In this document: in pieces, positions 24,189-32,665 of the stretch
How the letters are laid out: each line of letters opens with the position of its first letter
Position numbering within the stretch: position 1 is the stretch's first letter
DNA from: an uncultured Eubacteriales bacterium
GTDB taxonomy: Bacteria; Bacillota; Clostridia; Oscillospirales; Acutalibacteraceae
Assembly: GCA_934486895.1 (NCBI GenBank)
Contig: CAKSQZ010000011.1
Coordinates: 1 to 55,331, forward strand
Length of the DNA: 55,331 nt
Direction of reading: 5' to 3'
Made by a program: the position numbers and the translations under genes
The notes under the pieces: model-generated
The model's database searches: none
What the model was told of the DNA's origin: nothing
Seen by the model: only the letters and a program-made list of their open reading frames with translations

Positions 24189-24569
24189 ATGAAAAAGTAT
24201 CGTGTTAATGTAAACGGAACTAATTATGAGATCGCGCTTGAGGAGATCAAAGGCGACTTTACACCGGCTCCTGCGGCAGCTCCGGCTCCGGCAGCGGCAC
24301 CCGCAGCAGCACCCGCACCCGCAGCGGCACCTGCACCCGCAGCAGCACCTGCAAACGGCGAGCAGATCAAGAGCCCGCTCACAGGCACTATTCTCGATGT
24401 CCGCGTTGCAAACGGTGCGGCAGTCAAGAAGGGTGATGTTCTCATGATCCTTGAGGCTATGAAGATGGAGAACGAGATCTTTGCGCCCTGCGACGGCACC
24501 ATCGCTTCTGTCAATGTTGCTAAGGGCACTGCCGTTGAAAACGGTACTCTCCTTTGCGTTATTGCATAA
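24189..24569 (+). CDS. Biotin carboxyl carrier protein of the Na+-pumping decarboxylase
   Basis: 126 aa. Residues 1-23 form a beta strand start; an Ala/Pro linker (about 27-56) made of near-repeats of 'APAAAP' follows, and the C-terminal 70 residues are a biotinyl domain with 'EAMKMEN', whose Lys (about residue 92) is biotinylated. It carries CO2 from the alpha carboxyltransferase to the beta membrane subunit. The repeated GC-rich linker codons look prone to slippage, so linker length may vary between strains. Confidence 0.95.
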   Translation: MKKYRVNVNGTNYEIALEEIKGDFTPAPAAAPAPAAAPAAAPAPAAAPAPAAAPANGEQIKSPLTGTILDVRVANGAAVKKGDVLMILEAMKMENEIFAPCDGTIASVNVAKGTAVENGTLLCVIA

Positions 24570-24584
24570 AGAGAGGTTCTCGCC

Positions 24585-26078
24585 ATGTTGGAAAATTTAT
24601 TAAACTTTCTGAATGAAACAGGCTTTGCGAAGCTGCTCGATGATCCGTGGCAGCTCGTTATGATGCTTATTTCGTTCGTTCTGATGTATCTTGCGATCGT
24701 CAAGAAATTCGAGCCGCTTCTGCTGCTCCCGATCGCATTCGGTATGCTTTTGTCCAATCTTCCGTTTGCCGAAATGTATCACTCCGACCTGTTCGCAGGC
24801 GGTCATGTAAACTGGGATATGTTCGGTGGCGCGACGGTCGTTGATTCATCCAACCTCACCGGTATCGGTCAGTCGGGCACATGGCTGCTTTTGAACTCCG
24901 GCGATGTTTACGCTAACGGCATGGGCATTGTCGGTCATCTCTCCGGCGTCACTCTTTCGGGCGGCGAAACTTTCGGCGCGCTCGGTCAGATCATGTCGTC
25001 GGACGGAACGGTTCTCGCAGAATCGGCAAAGATCGTTATCAATCTCTCCGCTTCCTACATCAATGAAGCAGGCGATCTTCTTATGCAGCTCAACACCGCC
25101 GGTCAGACCGCCGTTATTGCGACAAATGCGCAAACTATCTCGGCAGGTCTGCTCGACTATCTGTATCTCGGCGTTAAGCTGAATATTTATCCCTGCCTTA
25201 TCTTCCTCGGTGTCGGCGCTATGACCGATTTCGGTCCGCTGATCGCAAACCCGAAGAGCCTGCTGCTCGGTGCTGCAGCTCAGCTCGGTATTTTCACAAC
25301 ATATATCGGCGCTCGTCTTTTGAACCTCACACCCTGGTTCAGCTTCTCTCAGCAGCAAGCCGGATCGATCGGTATTATCGGCGGTGCGGACGGCCCGACA
25401 TCTATCTTCACAGCTTCTCACCTGGCTCCCGAACTGCTCGCGCCTATCGCTGTTGCGGCGTATTCCTACATGGCGCTTGTTCCGGTCATTCAGCCGCCTA
25501 TCATGAAGCTGCTCACCACAAAGAAAGAGCGCTGCATAAAAATGCAGCAGCTTCGCACAGTTTCCAAAACCGAAAAGATCCTCTTCCCGATCATCATCAC
25601 AGCTTTTGTTTCGATGCTTCTGCCGTCGGCTGCTCCGCTTGTCGGCTGCCTGATGCTCGGCAACCTGTTCCGTGAGTGCGGCGTTGTTGAACGACTCTCG
25701 AAGACAGTGCAGAACGAGCTTATGAATATCGTCACGATCTTCCTCGGTGTCACTGTCGGTGCGACCGCTACATCAAAATCGTTCCTGAACCTCACAACTA
25801 TCGGCATTATGGTGCTCGGTATCATTGCGTTCAGCTTCGGTACGGCGGGCGGCGTGCTTCTTGCGAAGTTTATGAACCTGTTCACCAAAAACAAGATCAA
25901 CCCGCTCATCGGTTCTGCAGGCGTTTCCGCAGTTCCTATGGCAGCGCGCGTTTCACAGGTTGTCGGTCAGAAAGAAGATCCGTCTAACTTCCTGCTTATG
26001 CACGCTATGGGTCCGAATGTTGCAGGTGTTATCGGCTCTGCTATCGCGGCAGGTATGCTGATCACTCTGCTCGGTTAA
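24585..26078 (+). CDS. oadB: Na+-translocating decarboxylase beta subunit with enlarged loop
   Basis: 497 aa, clearly longer than usual OadB/MmdB (about 370-435, family knowledge). Multiple TM helices; hallmarks 'PLLLLPIAFGMLLSN', 'LGVGAMTDFGPLIANP', 'SIGIIGGADGPTSIF' and 'GPNVAGVIGSAIAAG' are present. The Asp in 'MTDFGPL' corresponds to the essential Na+/carboxybiotin Asp. The excess length sits at about residues 70-187: a Ser/Gly/Asn-rich, mostly polar segment with no TM character, between the first helices and the conserved LDYLYLGVKLNIYP helix. The subunit decarboxylates carboxybiotin and exports Na+. It lies between the biotin carrier and oadA. Confidence 0.93.
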   Translation: MLENLLNFLNETGFAKLLDDPWQLVMMLISFVLMYLAIVKKFEPLLLLPIAFGMLLSNLPFAEMYHSDLFAGGHVNWDMFGGATVVDSSNLTGIGQSGTWLLLNSGDVYANGMGIVGHLSGVTLSGGETFGALGQIMSSDGTVLAESAKIVINLSASYINEAGDLLMQLNTAGQTAVIATNAQTISAGLLDYLYLGVKLNIYPCLIFLGVGAMTDFGPLIANPKSLLLGAAAQLGIFTTYIGARLLNLTPWFSFSQQQAGSIGIIGGADGPTSIFTASHLAPELLAPIAVAAYSYMALVPVIQPPIMKLLTTKKERCIKMQQLRTVSKTEKILFPIIITAFVSMLLPSAAPLVGCLMLGNLFRECGVVERLSKTVQNELMNIVTIFLGVTVGATATSKSFLNLTTIGIMVLGIIAFSFGTAGGVLLAKFMNLFTKNKINPLIGSAGVSAVPMAARVSQVVGQKEDPSNFLLMHAMGPNVAGVIGSAIAAGMLITLLG

Positions 26079-26096
26079 CGCGAAAGGAAGATTATT

Positions 26097-27518
26097 ATGG
26101 CTAACAAACTGATGATCACCGATACCATACTGCGTGACGCGCATCAGTCGCAGGCCGCGACCCGTATGCGTATCGACGATATGCTCCCTGCTTGCGACTT
26201 GCTCGACAATATGGGCTATTGGTCGCTCGAATGCTGGGGCGGAGCTACTTTCGATTCCTGCATGAGATTTCTCGGAGAAGATCCGTGGGAGCGTCTTCGC
26301 AAGCTGAGAGAGGCTATGCCCAAAACAAAGCTTCAGATGCTTCTGCGCGGTCAGAACCTGCTCGGCTACAAGCATTATGCAGATGATGTTGTTGAAGAGT
26401 TCGTTAAAAAGTCGATCGAAAACGGTATCGATGTTATCCGTATTTTCGACGCGCTCAACGATCCGCGCAACATGGAAGCCGCTATGAAGTACACCAAGAA
26501 GTACGGCGGTATCTGCGAGGCTGCTATCAGCTACACAACAAGCCCTGTTCACAATGAGGACTACTTTGTTAATCTCGGCAAAAAGCTCGTTGAGATGGGC
26601 GCTGATGTTATCTGCATTAAGGATATGGCAAACCTGCTTCTGCCCTATGCCGCTTACGATCTTGTTAAGCGTCTGAAAGCCGAAGTAAATGTGCCCATTC
26701 ATCTGCACACTCACAACACCACAGGCACAGGCGACATGACTTATCTCATGGCTGCTCAAGCAGGCGTTGATATTATTGACACTGCTCTTTCACCGCTCGC
26801 AAACGGCACTTCCCAGCCGTCTACCGAGGCTATTGTCGCAACACTCAAGGGTACCGAGCGCGACACCGGACTTGATCTTATGCAGCTTAACAAAGCCGCA
26901 GCTCATTTCCGCAAGGTCGCTCAGCGCCTTAAAGACGAGGGTTCGCTTGATCCGAAGGTGCTCAATGTCGATCCTAACACACTGATCTACCAGGTTCCGG
27001 GCGGTATGCTCTCGAACCTTATCTCACAGCTCAAGCAGAACAAGGCTGAGGATAAGTATTATGATGTTCTTGCCGAAGTTCCGAGAGTAAGAGAAGATTT
27101 CGGATATCCGCCGCTCGTTACTCCGACCAGCCAGATCGTCGGTACACAGGCCGTTATGAATGTTCTCTGCGGCGAACGCTACAAGGTGTTCACTAAGGAG
27201 TCGAAGGGTCTGCTCAGAGGCGAATACGGCAGACTGCCGGGCAAGGTCAACGAAGAGATCCGCCGCAAGGCGCTCGGTGATAATCCCGATCTTATCGAAT
27301 GCAGACCTGCCGATCTTATCGAGCCGGAGCTTCCGAAGTACCGCGAGGAGATCAAGGACAGGATAAAGAAAGACGAAGACGTTTTGAGCTATGCTCTGTT
27401 CCCGCAGGTTGCGCTCAAGTTCTTCGATCAGCGTGACGGTAAATCAGAAGAAGCACCCGCCGCTAAAACGGATGCCGACGGATACCGTATTCTCAACGTT
27501 GTTGACGAATCTATGTAA
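26097..27518 (+). CDS. oadA: Oxaloacetate decarboxylase alpha subunit (carboxyltransferase)
   Basis: 473 aa. HMGL-like TIM barrel with metal-binding 'TDTILRDAHQSQAATRM', 'ESWGGATFD'-type block ('LECWGGATFD'), 'CIKDMANLL' with the catalytic Lys, and 'HLHTHNTTG' histidines. The PYC_OADA conserved region follows (about 300-445, 'GLLRGEYGRLPGKVN'). The C-terminal biotin domain of classical OadA is absent because the carrier is a separate gene upstream. Oxaloacetate is the likely substrate given the pyruvate-carboxylase-type barrel; methylmalonyl-CoA-type alpha chains belong to a different family. Na+ extrusion coupled to oxaloacetate decarboxylation conserves energy in fermentation. A terminator follows. 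Confidence 0.92.
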   Translation: MANKLMITDTILRDAHQSQAATRMRIDDMLPACDLLDNMGYWSLECWGGATFDSCMRFLGEDPWERLRKLREAMPKTKLQMLLRGQNLLGYKHYADDVVEEFVKKSIENGIDVIRIFDALNDPRNMEAAMKYTKKYGGICEAAISYTTSPVHNEDYFVNLGKKLVEMGADVICIKDMANLLLPYAAYDLVKRLKAEVNVPIHLHTHNTTGTGDMTYLMAAQAGVDIIDTALSPLANGTSQPSTEAIVATLKGTERDTGLDLMQLNKAAAHFRKVAQRLKDEGSLDPKVLNVDPNTLIYQVPGGMLSNLISQLKQNKAEDKYYDVLAEVPRVREDFGYPPLVTPTSQIVGTQAVMNVLCGERYKVFTKESKGLLRGEYGRLPGKVNEEIRRKALGDNPDLIECRPADLIEPELPKYREEIKDRIKKDEDVLSYALFPQVALKFFDQRDGKSEEAPAAKTDADGYRILNVVDESM

Positions 27519-27520
27519 CG

Positions 27521-27557
27521 CAAAAAGCGGGCAGCCTTTCGGCTGTCCGCTTTTAAA
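27521..27557 (+). terminator. Terminator of the oad operon
   Basis: AAAAGCGGGCAGCC, loop TTTC, GGCTGTCCGCTTTT. Confidence 0.9.
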
Positions 27558-27587
27558 ATCGATAGCTTATCATAAAAGAGGGGTAAT

Positions 27588-28535
27588 ATGAAAATCGTTA
27601 TAACAGATGCGGGCACCGTTTTTGACCGCGAGATAACTGCCGATGTTTTCGGGAAATACGGCGAGGTCGAGCAATATCATCTGCTGACGCAAGCCGAGCT
27701 CGCAGAGAAAACGGCAGACGCAGATATTGTTCTTTGCAACAAGAGCCTGTTTGACGAGAAAACACTGAAAAACGCCCGGCGTCTCAAATACATCGGGCTG
27801 TTTGCGACAGGCTACAACAATATCGATATTGATTACTGCCGCCGACACGGTATCGCCGTTTGCAATGCCGGCTCATATTCCACAGCCGCAGTCACTCAGC
27901 ACACCTTTGCGCTGATCCTTGAGCATTTCAGCAATGTCGGCCGTTATGATGAGTTTGTAAGGCTCGGCGGCTGGAAACGGAGCGAAACTTTCTCACCCTT
28001 TGCCTGCCGGCAAAACGAGCTTTTCGGCAAGACTATCGGAATTGTCGGGTTTGGGAATATAGGGAGCTCGGTGGCAAAAGCCGCCGCCGCTTTCGGCATG
28101 AACACGGTAGCTTATTCGCGTTCGGAAAAGACAGCGGACGGCGTTAGGTTTGTGCCGTTTGACGAATTGCTTTCCGTGTCCGATATTGTGAGCGTTCATT
28201 GCCCGCTCAACGATGAAAGCCGCGGTATGTTCGGCAAAAAGCAGTTTGAGATGATGAAGAGGTCTGCACTGTTTGTAAACACTGCGAGAGGCGGTGTTAT
28301 GAACGAGCAGGAGCTGTTTGACGCTCTCGAATCGGGTGAGATCGGCGGCGCCGCTATTGACACGCTGAGTGTTGAGCCGATGGAGGAGGATTGTATTCTG
28401 ATGAATGCAAAAAACTGCATTATAACCCCTCATGTTGCTTGGGCGCCGATAGAAACGCGGCAACGACTGATAGGTATTGTTGCCGATAACATTGAAAAAT
28501 GGCTTGCGTGCATTTCTCAAAACAGAATAGTATGA
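27588..28535 (+). CDS. D-2-hydroxyacid dehydrogenase (NAD-dependent)
   Basis: 315 aa. The Rossmann motif 'GIVGFGNIGSSVAKAA' (about residues 148-163) and the catalytic triad region are present: Arg in 'NTARGG' (about 232), Glu in 'VEPMEEDC' and His in 'ITPHVAWAP' (about 284). The N-terminal substrate domain has 'LKYIGLFATGYNNIDI'. The family interconverts 2-keto acids and D-2-hydroxyacids; glycerate/hydroxypyruvate reductase or phosphoglycerate-type activity is plausible, but the substrate cannot be read. Monocistronic, with GAGGGG SD and a downstream terminator shared with the SGNH gene. Confidence 0.93.
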   Translation: MKIVITDAGTVFDREITADVFGKYGEVEQYHLLTQAELAEKTADADIVLCNKSLFDEKTLKNARRLKYIGLFATGYNNIDIDYCRRHGIAVCNAGSYSTAAVTQHTFALILEHFSNVGRYDEFVRLGGWKRSETFSPFACRQNELFGKTIGIVGFGNIGSSVAKAAAAFGMNTVAYSRSEKTADGVRFVPFDELLSVSDIVSVHCPLNDESRGMFGKKQFEMMKRSALFVNTARGGVMNEQELFDALESGEIGGAAIDTLSVEPMEEDCILMNAKNCIITPHVAWAPIETRQRLIGIVADNIEKWLACISQNRIV

Positions 28536-28573
28536 AAAAATGCTGTCATCAATGATGACAGCATTTTTGATTA
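28536..28573. terminator. Bidirectional terminator
   Basis: AAAAAATGCTGTCATC, loop AAT, GATGACAGCATTTTT, between convergent genes. Confidence 0.92.
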
Positions 28574-29587
28574 AAAGCTGATATTCTGTTCATTGAAATG
28601 AGCCATGATCTTATCAAACACAAGCTTATGATCTTCAACGCTCGGATGCCAATCGCCGCCAAGCTGGTTGCAGGAAATATCAGTGATGATATATGAATTT
28701 TTGAATTTCTCGTGCAGTCTTTCGTAAACACTCGGAATATCGGCATACTCGCATTTCAGCGGAGCGTCGTTTATTCCGTAGACAAAGAACAGCTTGCAGC
28801 CGGGATAATGCGAAACCACATCGCCGACTATGCTTTCGAGCTCGTTTGCAAGCGCATCGCTGTCAGCCGCGGTCTTGCTGTTTTTTGCAAAGTTATAATC
28901 GTTTGTTCCGATATTGAAGAACACTGCGTCCGGTGTGTATTTTCCGAAATCCCATTTGATGTTTTCAACAGGAGCCGCTTTATCATAATAGTTTCTGAGT
29001 ACATTCGGGCCTCCGCCGAAATCGCACAGGATACCGTTGCCCGACGCTGCAACAACTGTCAGCTCCGCACCGAAATGATTTGCAAGAAGAGCCGCATAGG
29101 TGCGATATCCGTGCTCAAGCGCAGGAAACGGATTGGGTGTTTCGTGAGTTTTGGAAAGAGCACCGTAGCCGCAGGTGAGCGAATCGCCGTAGAACTCGAA
29201 TTTAAGCGGTCTGTCAGCAGGCTTTTCGAGCAATTCCCCATCGAACTCAATGCTGAAAAAATCGATCCTTGTTTTGCTGAATTCATCGAGCTTGACTATC
29301 CTCACAAGATGCTCGCCCTCAGCCAGATCATCCGCCGCGATGAACGAAGTCTCACCGACTTTAAGACAGAGATCGCTCATATTTTCAAAATCGCCGTTTA
29401 CAATAATGCCGACATGGCACATCTTGCAATCCGAGCTTTCATCTACCTTGCAGTTTATCTTTATTTTGCCGCTGAGATGAGCGCGAAACTCAAAGCCCGA
29501 AGCGGTAAACTCACATCTGAGACTTTCTGCGCTCTGATAATATCTGCCTATCAGTTTGATTTTTTCATTATTTAATGTTGCGACCAC
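28571..29587 (-). CDS. SGNH/GDSL esterase, CE2-like two-domain architecture
   Basis: 338 aa from the GTG at 29587, 8 nt after AGAAG. The frame is open to 29632, but that part contains the -10 box, so it cannot be translated from this promoter. The N-terminal about 120 residues form a beta-rich jelly-roll-like domain ('YYQSAESLRCEFTASGFEFRAHL'). The C-terminal SGNH hydrolase has block I 'FYGDSLTCGYG' (nucleophile Ser), block II 'ASGNGI', block III 'IGTNDYN' and block V 'GDWHPS' (catalytic Asp/His). This arrangement matches carbohydrate esterase family 2, which deacetylates xylo- or manno-oligosaccharides. No signal peptide, so the substrate is probably an imported oligosaccharide. Confidence 0.85.
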   Translation of the reverse strand: MVATLNNEKIKLIGRYYQSAESLRCEFTASGFEFRAHLSGKIKINCKVDESSDCKMCHVGIIVNGDFENMSDLCLKVGETSFIAADDLAEGEHLVRIVKLDEFSKTRIDFFSIEFDGELLEKPADRPLKFEFYGDSLTCGYGALSKTHETPNPFPALEHGYRTYAALLANHFGAELTVVAASGNGILCDFGGGPNVLRNYYDKAAPVENIKWDFGKYTPDAVFFNIGTNDYNFAKNSKTAADSDALANELESIVGDVVSHYPGCKLFFVYGINDAPLKCEYADIPSVYERLHEKFKNSYIITDISCNQLGGDWHPSVEDHKLVFDKIMAHFNEQNISF

Positions 29588-29623
29588 ACGATCATCTTCT
29601 TTCGTTTTTTTCGTCACGATACA

Positions 29624-29652
29624 ATTATACAAGACTCATTTCCAAAATTCAA
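29624..29652 (-). promoter_or_regulatory. SigA promoter of the SGNH esterase gene
   Basis: Minus strand TTGAAT (29652-29647), 17-nt spacer, TATAAT (29629-29624). It decides the start codon: translation must begin downstream of it, at the GTG at 29587. Confidence 0.8.
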
Positions 29653-29746
29653 TACTTTTCTGCGATTATTTGTTGTTATACGGCGTAACAAAAAAGCCTT
29701 GACTGAATAAATTAGATTGACAACTTAAATAATGGGAGTGAGCTTT

Positions 29747-30820
29747 ATGGATACAACAAAATCAAGCGCACAGGTGTTTCTCGGAGCGACAGGCAGAAAC
29801 GGTTTTATAAACAGGTTTTCAGACATTTATTCAGCCGCTGACGGCTGGCAGGTCTACATCATAAAAGGCGGGCCCGGCAGCGGTAAATCCACATTCATGA
29901 AAAGGATCGCCGAGGCGTTTTCAAACGAACAGCTTGTTATCTGCCGCTGTTCTTCCGATCCCGAATCACTCGATGCTCTTATACTTATCGACCGCCATGT
30001 TATGATCGCCGACGGCACTGCGCCGCATGTATTGGAGCCGCAATTCCCCGGCGCCCGAGAGCGGATACTTAACTTCTTTGATATTTTCGATAACAAACAG
30101 CTTTATTCCCGCAGAGACGCGATAATCGAGAATTTCGGCGAAAATGCGGCTCATCACAAGACTGCGGCGGCATACATCAAGTCGGCGGGAGAATTGCTCG
30201 ACGACCGTATGCGGACGGGAATGAAAGCGCTTTGCTGCGAGCGTGCGGAAAGCTACGCCGATTCGCTTTGCAGGCGGATCTTCAAGGCACGCGAGCTCGG
30301 TTCGAGAAATTACAGCGTTTATCTGGATGCCGTGACCCCCGACGGATATATTTCGTTTTCCGAAACACCTCACGTTTTTTGCGACACCGTTGCGGCATTT
30401 GACGATGAGTACGGCGCGGCGGCGGACACTGTCTTAAAAAGAGTAGCCGCCAATGCGGAAAAAGTCGGGCTGAGTGCAGTTATTTGTCTGCACCCGATAC
30501 TGCCGGACAGGATAAGAGGGGTTTTGCTGCCGACTATCAACTATGCGATCGCGATTGACGATTTTCTGTCGGCGCCGCATGAGCCGACAAGGACGCTTCA
30601 TGCAAAGCGTTTTTACGACAGCAATGTTTTGCACAAAAACAGGCAGATCCTTGCATTTGAAAAGAAAGCCGCAAAGCTGATGATCGACAACGCCGTGAGC
30701 GCACTCAGAAACGCAAAGATAAGCCACGACCGACTTGAGAGACATTATATAAGCGCATGCGACTTTACAAAGCTCGAACCGTTGCTCAAAAAAACCATTG
30801 CAGAGATAGAAAAAGACTGA
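29747..30820 (+). CDS. P-loop ATPase of unknown function (PRK06851-like)
   Basis: 357 aa from the ATG at 29747 (SD GGGAGTGAG; an ATG at 29732 overlaps it). Walker A 'KGGPGSGKSTFMK' is at about residues 41-53. The rest shows alternating helices with a 'RCSSDPESLDALIL' block and a C-terminal charged helix. The length and the early 'GATGRNGFINRFSDIY' region resemble a family of duplicated-NTPase proteins found in spore-forming Firmicutes (PRK06851 group); that assignment is from memory and unverified. A second, degenerate P-loop half seems likely (about 210-300) but lacks a clear GK[ST]. It stands 64 nt upstream of spoVAE on the same strand. Confidence 0.65.
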   Translation: MDTTKSSAQVFLGATGRNGFINRFSDIYSAADGWQVYIIKGGPGSGKSTFMKRIAEAFSNEQLVICRCSSDPESLDALILIDRHVMIADGTAPHVLEPQFPGARERILNFFDIFDNKQLYSRRDAIIENFGENAAHHKTAAAYIKSAGELLDDRMRTGMKALCCERAESYADSLCRRIFKARELGSRNYSVYLDAVTPDGYISFSETPHVFCDTVAAFDDEYGAAADTVLKRVAANAEKVGLSAVICLHPILPDRIRGVLLPTINYAIAIDDFLSAPHEPTRTLHAKRFYDSNVLHKNRQILAFEKKAAKLMIDNAVSALRNAKISHDRLERHYISACDFTKLEPLLKKTIAEIEKD

Positions 30821-30884
30821 CAAAAACGCATATTTCGGTCTGCCGCGGCAAGGATAATAAAAAAGCATTAGGAGACAAAAAATC

Positions 30885-31241
30885 ATGCAATATTTATGGG
30901 CGTTTCTTATCGGCGGTATTTTCTGTGTTATAGGGCAGCTGCTCATAGACTACACAAAGCTGACTCCTGCCAGGATCCTTGTCGGCTATGTTGTTGCCGG
31001 TGTTATAATCTCGGCATTTGGGCTGTATCAGCCGCTTATCGATTTTGCCGGAGCAGGTGCGAGCGTTCCGCTCACGGGATTCGGACATCTGCTTGCAAGC
31101 GGTGTTCGCGAGACGACACAGCAGCAAGGCTGGCTCGGAATACTCACAGGCGGAATGACTGCGGCGGCAGGCGGTATTTCCGCGGCAGTTGTGTTCTCTG
31201 TTCTGGCGGCGCTCGTGTTTAAGCCGAGTGCGCATTCATGA
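30885..31241 (+). CDS. spoVAE: Stage V sporulation protein AE (SpoVAEb-like)
   Basis: 118 aa, all membrane: about four TM helices. Family hallmarks are 'FLIGGIFCVIGQLLIDYTKLTPARILV' and the conserved 'LTGFGHLLASG' segment. SpoVA proteins form the channel that loads Ca-dipicolinate into the forespore and releases it in germination. Here the usual spoVAC and spoVAD partners are missing from the neighbourhood; the gene is followed by an overlapping ABC ATPase (ATGA). It could be an orphan paralogue of a complete spoVA operon elsewhere. Confidence 0.88.
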   Translation: MQYLWAFLIGGIFCVIGQLLIDYTKLTPARILVGYVVAGVIISAFGLYQPLIDFAGAGASVPLTGFGHLLASGVRETTQQQGWLGILTGGMTAAAGGISAAVVFSVLAALVFKPSAHS

Positions 31242-31918
31242 GCAGTCCGCTGCTGCGCCTTGATAATATCGGCAAGGTCTACAAAAGTCGCAATGCCGAC
31301 AGTGTTCGGGCGCTGAGCGGTGTTTCACTTGAAGTATTCGGCGGTGAATATCTGTCGATACTCGGCAAGTCGGGTAGCGGCAAATCAACGCTGATGAATG
31401 TACTCGGGTGCCTCGACAAGCCCGACAGCGGAAGCTACCTTTTCTGCGGCAAAAATGTTGCGGGCATGAACGAAAATGAGCTGTCGCAGCTTAGGCGGTC
31501 GTCGATAGGCTTTGTATTTCAGCGGTTTTGCCTTATTCCGACGCTTTCGGCATTTGACAATGTCGAGTTGCCGCTGATATATGCCGGCGTCAGGCGGTCT
31601 GAGCGTCTGAGACGTGTGAAAAATGTGCTTTCGACTGTGGGAATCTACGACCGCGCACGGCATTTGCCTGCCGAACTTTCGGGCGGTCAGCAGCAGCGCG
31701 TTGCGATAGCGAGAGCTATTGTGAAGGATCCGCCGCTGATACTTGCGGATGAACCGACCGGCAACCTCGACCCCGAAACATCACGAGGAATATCGCAGCT
31801 ATTTTTATCGCTGAACAAGAGCGGCAAGACGATCGTGCTGATAACGCATGATCGGTCGGTCGCAGGCTCGGCAGGCCGCATCGCGGTTATAGAACACGGT
31901 ACACTGACAAATTTATAA
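31238..31918 (+). CDS. ABC transporter ATP-binding protein (MacB/LolD type)
   Basis: 226 aa. Walker A 'LGKSGSGKST' (about residues 41-50), Q-loop 'FVFQRF', signature 'ELSGGQQQRVAIARA', Walker B 'LILADEPTGNLD' and H-loop 'LITHDRS' are intact. The 'DEPTGNLDPETS' form indicates the MacB/LolD/FtsE class, which usually pairs with an FtsX-like permease. No permease gene follows; the transcript ends at a terminator. Start overlaps the spoVAE stop by 4 nt, so it is translationally coupled to a sporulation membrane protein. Confidence 0.93.
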   Translation: MSSPLLRLDNIGKVYKSRNADSVRALSGVSLEVFGGEYLSILGKSGSGKSTLMNVLGCLDKPDSGSYLFCGKNVAGMNENELSQLRRSSIGFVFQRFCLIPTLSAFDNVELPLIYAGVRRSERLRRVKNVLSTVGIYDRARHLPAELSGGQQQRVAIARAIVKDPPLILADEPTGNLDPETSRGISQLFLSLNKSGKTIVLITHDRSVAGSAGRIAVIEHGTLTNL

Positions 31919-31955
31919 AGAAGCGGACTATGCTGTTGCATTGTCCGCTTTTTGG
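31919..31955 (+). terminator. Terminator after the ABC ATPase gene
   Basis: AAGCGGACTATGC and GCATTGTCCGCTTTTT arms with a TGTT loop. Confidence 0.85.
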
Positions 31956-31995
31956 CGTGTTTGTCGGTATATTGGGAAAAGTATCACCTTTTCAA

Positions 31996-32024
31996 TTGAC
32001 AAAATAGCATATATGTGGTATTAT
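31996..32024 (+). promoter_or_regulatory. Consensus SigA promoter before a non-coding stretch
   Basis: TTGACA (31996-32001), 17-nt spacer, TATTAT (32019-32024). No gene begins for about 350 nt, which suggests a non-coding transcript or a long leader. Confidence 0.75.
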
Positions 32025-32030
32025 TTGCTT

Positions 32031-32134
32031 GCAACGGGTGAAAACCTTTTGCAGGATATGAGGTAAGCCTAAACGGTAGGCGGTTAAGTCTTTGCCCCCA
32101 TGAGGAGATAATGTATTTAACAATACTATTTTAG
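32031..32134 (+). ncRNA. Candidate structured leader or small RNA, unassigned
   Basis: The predicted transcript begins at about 32031. GCAA...TTGC (32031-32052) encloses GGT-GAAA-ACC with a GNRA tetraloop. ATGAGG (32058-32063) can pair with CCCCAT (32096-32101) around a GCCT...AGGC hairpin (32067-32081). A GAGGAG SD then precedes a seven-codon ORF (MYLTILF, 32111-32134). The rest of the gap to 32380 is AT-rich with no further gene. This looks like a riboswitch or attenuator plus leader peptide, but I could not match it to a known family, and an arm-like fragment of a mobile element is also possible. Confidence 0.4.
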
Positions 32135-32380
32135 GGAATGTCATGTTATAAATCACTACAATTAAACTGATTATTACAACGATTAATCAAAGTTTACTTG
32201 CATTGCGTGCGATATGCAATGATATACCAAAAGAATAGAAATTCCTTATTGTTGTTAAACACGCCATAAACACTTAGTATAAGATAACCAGCTATCCCTT
32301 ATGTCATGGAAAGATATAAATATTAAATAAGTATATATGAAATACATTTAATTGCCATTATCGGCTTTATAAGGAAAAGG

Positions 32381-32665
32381 ATGATAAAACAAATGACACG
32401 TCAAGAGTTTATAAAAATTGCAACAAGCCGGGGATATGCACATTATAACCAAATTCTCAGATGGCTAAAAAGACACAAGAAAGATGATTACACAGAAGAT
32501 GATTTAATTGAGGTATATCGTTTTGCAGAGGCATTGATATCGAATGATAGTTCTTATTGGAACGATGTAAACATCCATTACGGGGAAAAGTATTTGAAAC
32601 CGGACAAAGAATGGGAGACAAAATGGGGAGAATGGGAAGAACGAAAAAACTTAAAGCGCAAATAA
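32381..32665 (+). CDS. Orphan hypothetical protein in an AT-rich island
   Basis: 94 aa from the ATG at 32381 (AAGGA 5 nt upstream; ATG at 32393 is an alternative). It is a soluble, charged protein rich in Lys, Trp and Tyr, ending in 'WETKWGEWEERKNLKRK'. No domain is recognised. Its codon use is AT-rich compared with neighbours, and it stands between the ABC ATPase terminator and the ppdK promoter without partners. It may be an acquired gene controlled by the leader at 32031. Some short abortive-infection or toxin-like proteins have similar size, but nothing specific supports that. Confidence 0.55.
   Translation: MIKQMTRQEFIKIATSRGYAHYNQILRWLKRHKKDDYTEDDLIEVYRFAEALISNDSSYWNDVNIHYGEKYLKPDKEWETKWGEWEERKNLKRK

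Noticed and set aside
24270..24350. GCA/CCC-rich repeats as a CRISPR-like or VNTR locus
   Set aside because: They encode the Ala/Pro linker of the biotin carrier, with irregular units and no spacers.
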